Source of the DNA: CAWGMT01 sp963823675
GTDB taxonomy: Bacteria > Planctomycetota > Planctomycetia > Isosphaerales > Isosphaeraceae
DNA length: 64,000 bases
Reading direction: 5' to 3'
NCBI GenBank assembly: GCA_963823675.1
Contig: CAWGMT010000009.1
Coordinates: 682,001-746,000, forward strand
The position numbers and the translations under genes were made by a program. The stretch's first letter is position 1, and each line of letters opens with the position of its first letter. This document shows positions 62,991 through 64,000 of this stretch, one piece after another. The notes beneath the pieces were generated by a model. It saw nothing but the letters and a program-made list of their open reading frames with translations. It was not told where the DNA came from and made no database searches.

Positions 62991-64000
62991 ATGGGCGCCG
63001 ACGCCGTTCACCCGACCGACCAGATTCTGCACGCTTTTGGGCTGGGCAAGCTCGACGACGTCTCATCCGCCTCGGTGAGCAAGCACCTAGAGTCGTGCCC
63101 TTTGTGCCAGCGTCGGGTCGCCGAGCTATCGTCGGACGAGTTCCTGGGCCGGCTCCGCAATGCCCAGGGATCGCCGGAGATGTCGGCAGCCAACCGGCCC
63201 CAGGTTGGTGACGCGACCGCTGACCGCGGCCCGGCCATCGCCATCGCGCTGCCGCCGGCCGACACCATGCCGCCGGGCCTGGCCGACCTTCCCGATTACG
63301 AGGTGATCCGCGAGCTGGGGCGCGGCGGGATGGGGGTGGTCTACCTCGCCCGGAACAAGCTCATGGGCCGTCTGGAGGTGCTCAAGGTCGTCGGCGGGCA
63401 CCTGATCGAGCGGCCCGGCGTGCGCGACCGGTTCCTCCGCGAGGTCCAGTCGGCCGCCAAGCTGCAACACAAGAACATCGTCGCCGCCTACTCGGTCATG
63501 AAGCTTGGTGAGAGCCTCATCCTTGCCATGGAGTACATCGACGGGCAAGACCTGGCGAAGATGGTGCAGTCCCGCGGCCCGCTGCCGGTGGTCCACGCCT
63601 GCTACTTCATCTACCAGGCGGCGCTCGGCTTGCAGCACGCGCACGAGCGGGGCATGGTCCACCGCGACATCAAGCCGGCCAACCTGATCTTCGCCACCGA
63701 GGGCAAGAAGGGCGTCGTCAAGCTCCTCGACTTCGGCCTGGCCAAGGTCACCAGCGAAGGCCAGACCGACAGCGGCCTGACCCGCGAGGGCCAGATGCTG
63801 GGCACTCCCGACTACATCGCCCCCGAGCAGATCCGCGACGCCCAGTCGGCCGACATCCGCGCCGACATCTACAGTCTGGGCTGCACTCTCTATTACCTCC
63901 TGACCGGCGGGCCGCCATTTCGCGGCGAGCACCTCTGGGATGTTTACCAGGCCCACTTTTCGATGGACGCGGGACCGCTGAACCTCGTTCGCCCCGAGGT
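62991..64000 (+). CDS. Ser/Thr protein kinase, C-terminus beyond window
   Basis: The frame is open from the ATG at 62991 to the window end, 336 residues seen. Residues about 30-45 hold SKHLESCPLCQRRV, a short zinc-finger of the anti-sigma type (HxxxCxxC). The kinase domain runs from about residue 104: ELGRGGMGVVYLARNKLMGR, EVLKVV, MVHRDIKPANLIF, LLDFGLAKVT, YIAPEQIRDAQSADIRADIY. The zinc motif plus kinase recalls planctomycete kinases with WD40 or TPR tails; the tail is outside the window. AGGAG lies about 8 bases before the ATG. Confidence 0.95.
   Translation, partial: MGADAVHPTDQILHAFGLGKLDDVSSASVSKHLESCPLCQRRVAELSSDEFLGRLRNAQGSPEMSAANRPQVGDATADRGPAIAIALPPADTMPPGLADLPDYEVIRELGRGGMGVVYLARNKLMGRLEVLKVVGGHLIERPGVRDRFLREVQSAAKLQHKNIVAAYSVMKLGESLILAMEYIDGQDLAKMVQSRGPLPVVHACYFIYQAALGLQHAHERGMVHRDIKPANLIFATEGKKGVVKLLDFGLAKVTSEGQTDSGLTREGQMLGTPDYIAPEQIRDAQSADIRADIYSLGCTLYYLLTGGPPFRGEHLWDVYQAHFSMDAGPLNLVRPE

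Noticed and set aside
1..64000. tRNA, rRNA or riboswitch genes
   Set aside because: I looked for TTCGAATCC-type T arms, 16S/23S landmarks and common riboswitch cores and saw none, but a covariance search was not possible.

Overview
The window looks like a planctomycete chromosome (Planctomycetota, most likely the Isosphaeraceae/Gemmataceae side of the phylum). The evidence is high GC, several ECF sigma factor and Ser/Thr kinase genes including TPR kinases, a PVC-type HEAT/c-heme dehydrogenase, a CRTAC1-like VCBS lipoprotein, and two giant extracellular proteins that open with the planctomycete 'LExLExRxLL' motif. I found no rRNA, tRNA or phage gene. All assignments come from reading the sequence, without database searches.

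Layout. 1-8.3 kb (minus): one uninterrupted, over 2,770-codon extracellular protein with two tandem sedolisin (S53) protease domains among beta-helix, YDG, MBG and Ig-like repeats; it runs off the left edge. 8.8-12.6 kb (plus): ECF sigma factor and TPR Ser/Thr kinase. 12.7-24.3 kb: accessory region with a 36-bp tandem hairpin array, a MazF-like toxin-antitoxin pair, a decayed aldo-keto reductase/cupin fusion, an SDR, a Uma2 nuclease, a frameshifted DUF4058 gene, a GH127 glycosidase, a frameshifted HExxH protein, a membrane kinase and a SelW-like gene with an in-frame UGA and a bacterial SECIS-like hairpin. 24.3-29.1 kb: RND pump and adaptor. 29.5-32.4 kb: GMP reductase, a DUF433/DUF5615 pair, an EF-Tu tail fossil, DinB and MmcQ/YjbR proteins. 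32.5-46.1 kb: secreted or periplasmic proteins (glycosidase with CBM2-like tail, PVC dehydrogenase, VCBS lipoprotein, unknown secreted protein, DUF4832 protein). 46.2-54.6 kb: frameshifted genes, gene debris and many palindromic repeats around a peroxiredoxin-Ser/Thr kinase fusion. 54.7-62.4 kb (minus): a tightly overlapping envelope glycan/lipid operon (GT2, CDP-alcohol phosphatidyltransferase, GT2-methyltransferase fusion, polysaccharide deacetylase-like, GT4, GT9). 63.0 kb to the edge: another Ser/Thr kinase.

Two redox items stand out: the candidate selenoprotein (23645-23884) and the peroxiredoxin-kinase fusion (49013-50400). The non-coding space is unusually rich in small dispersed palindromes, at least seven families, several sharing a CGC-GGA-GCG hairpin tip. 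About nineteen apparent one- or two-base frameshifts interrupt genes that otherwise look full length; indel errors in the assembly are as likely as real decay, so frameshifted genes are described as if joined and the break is noted.
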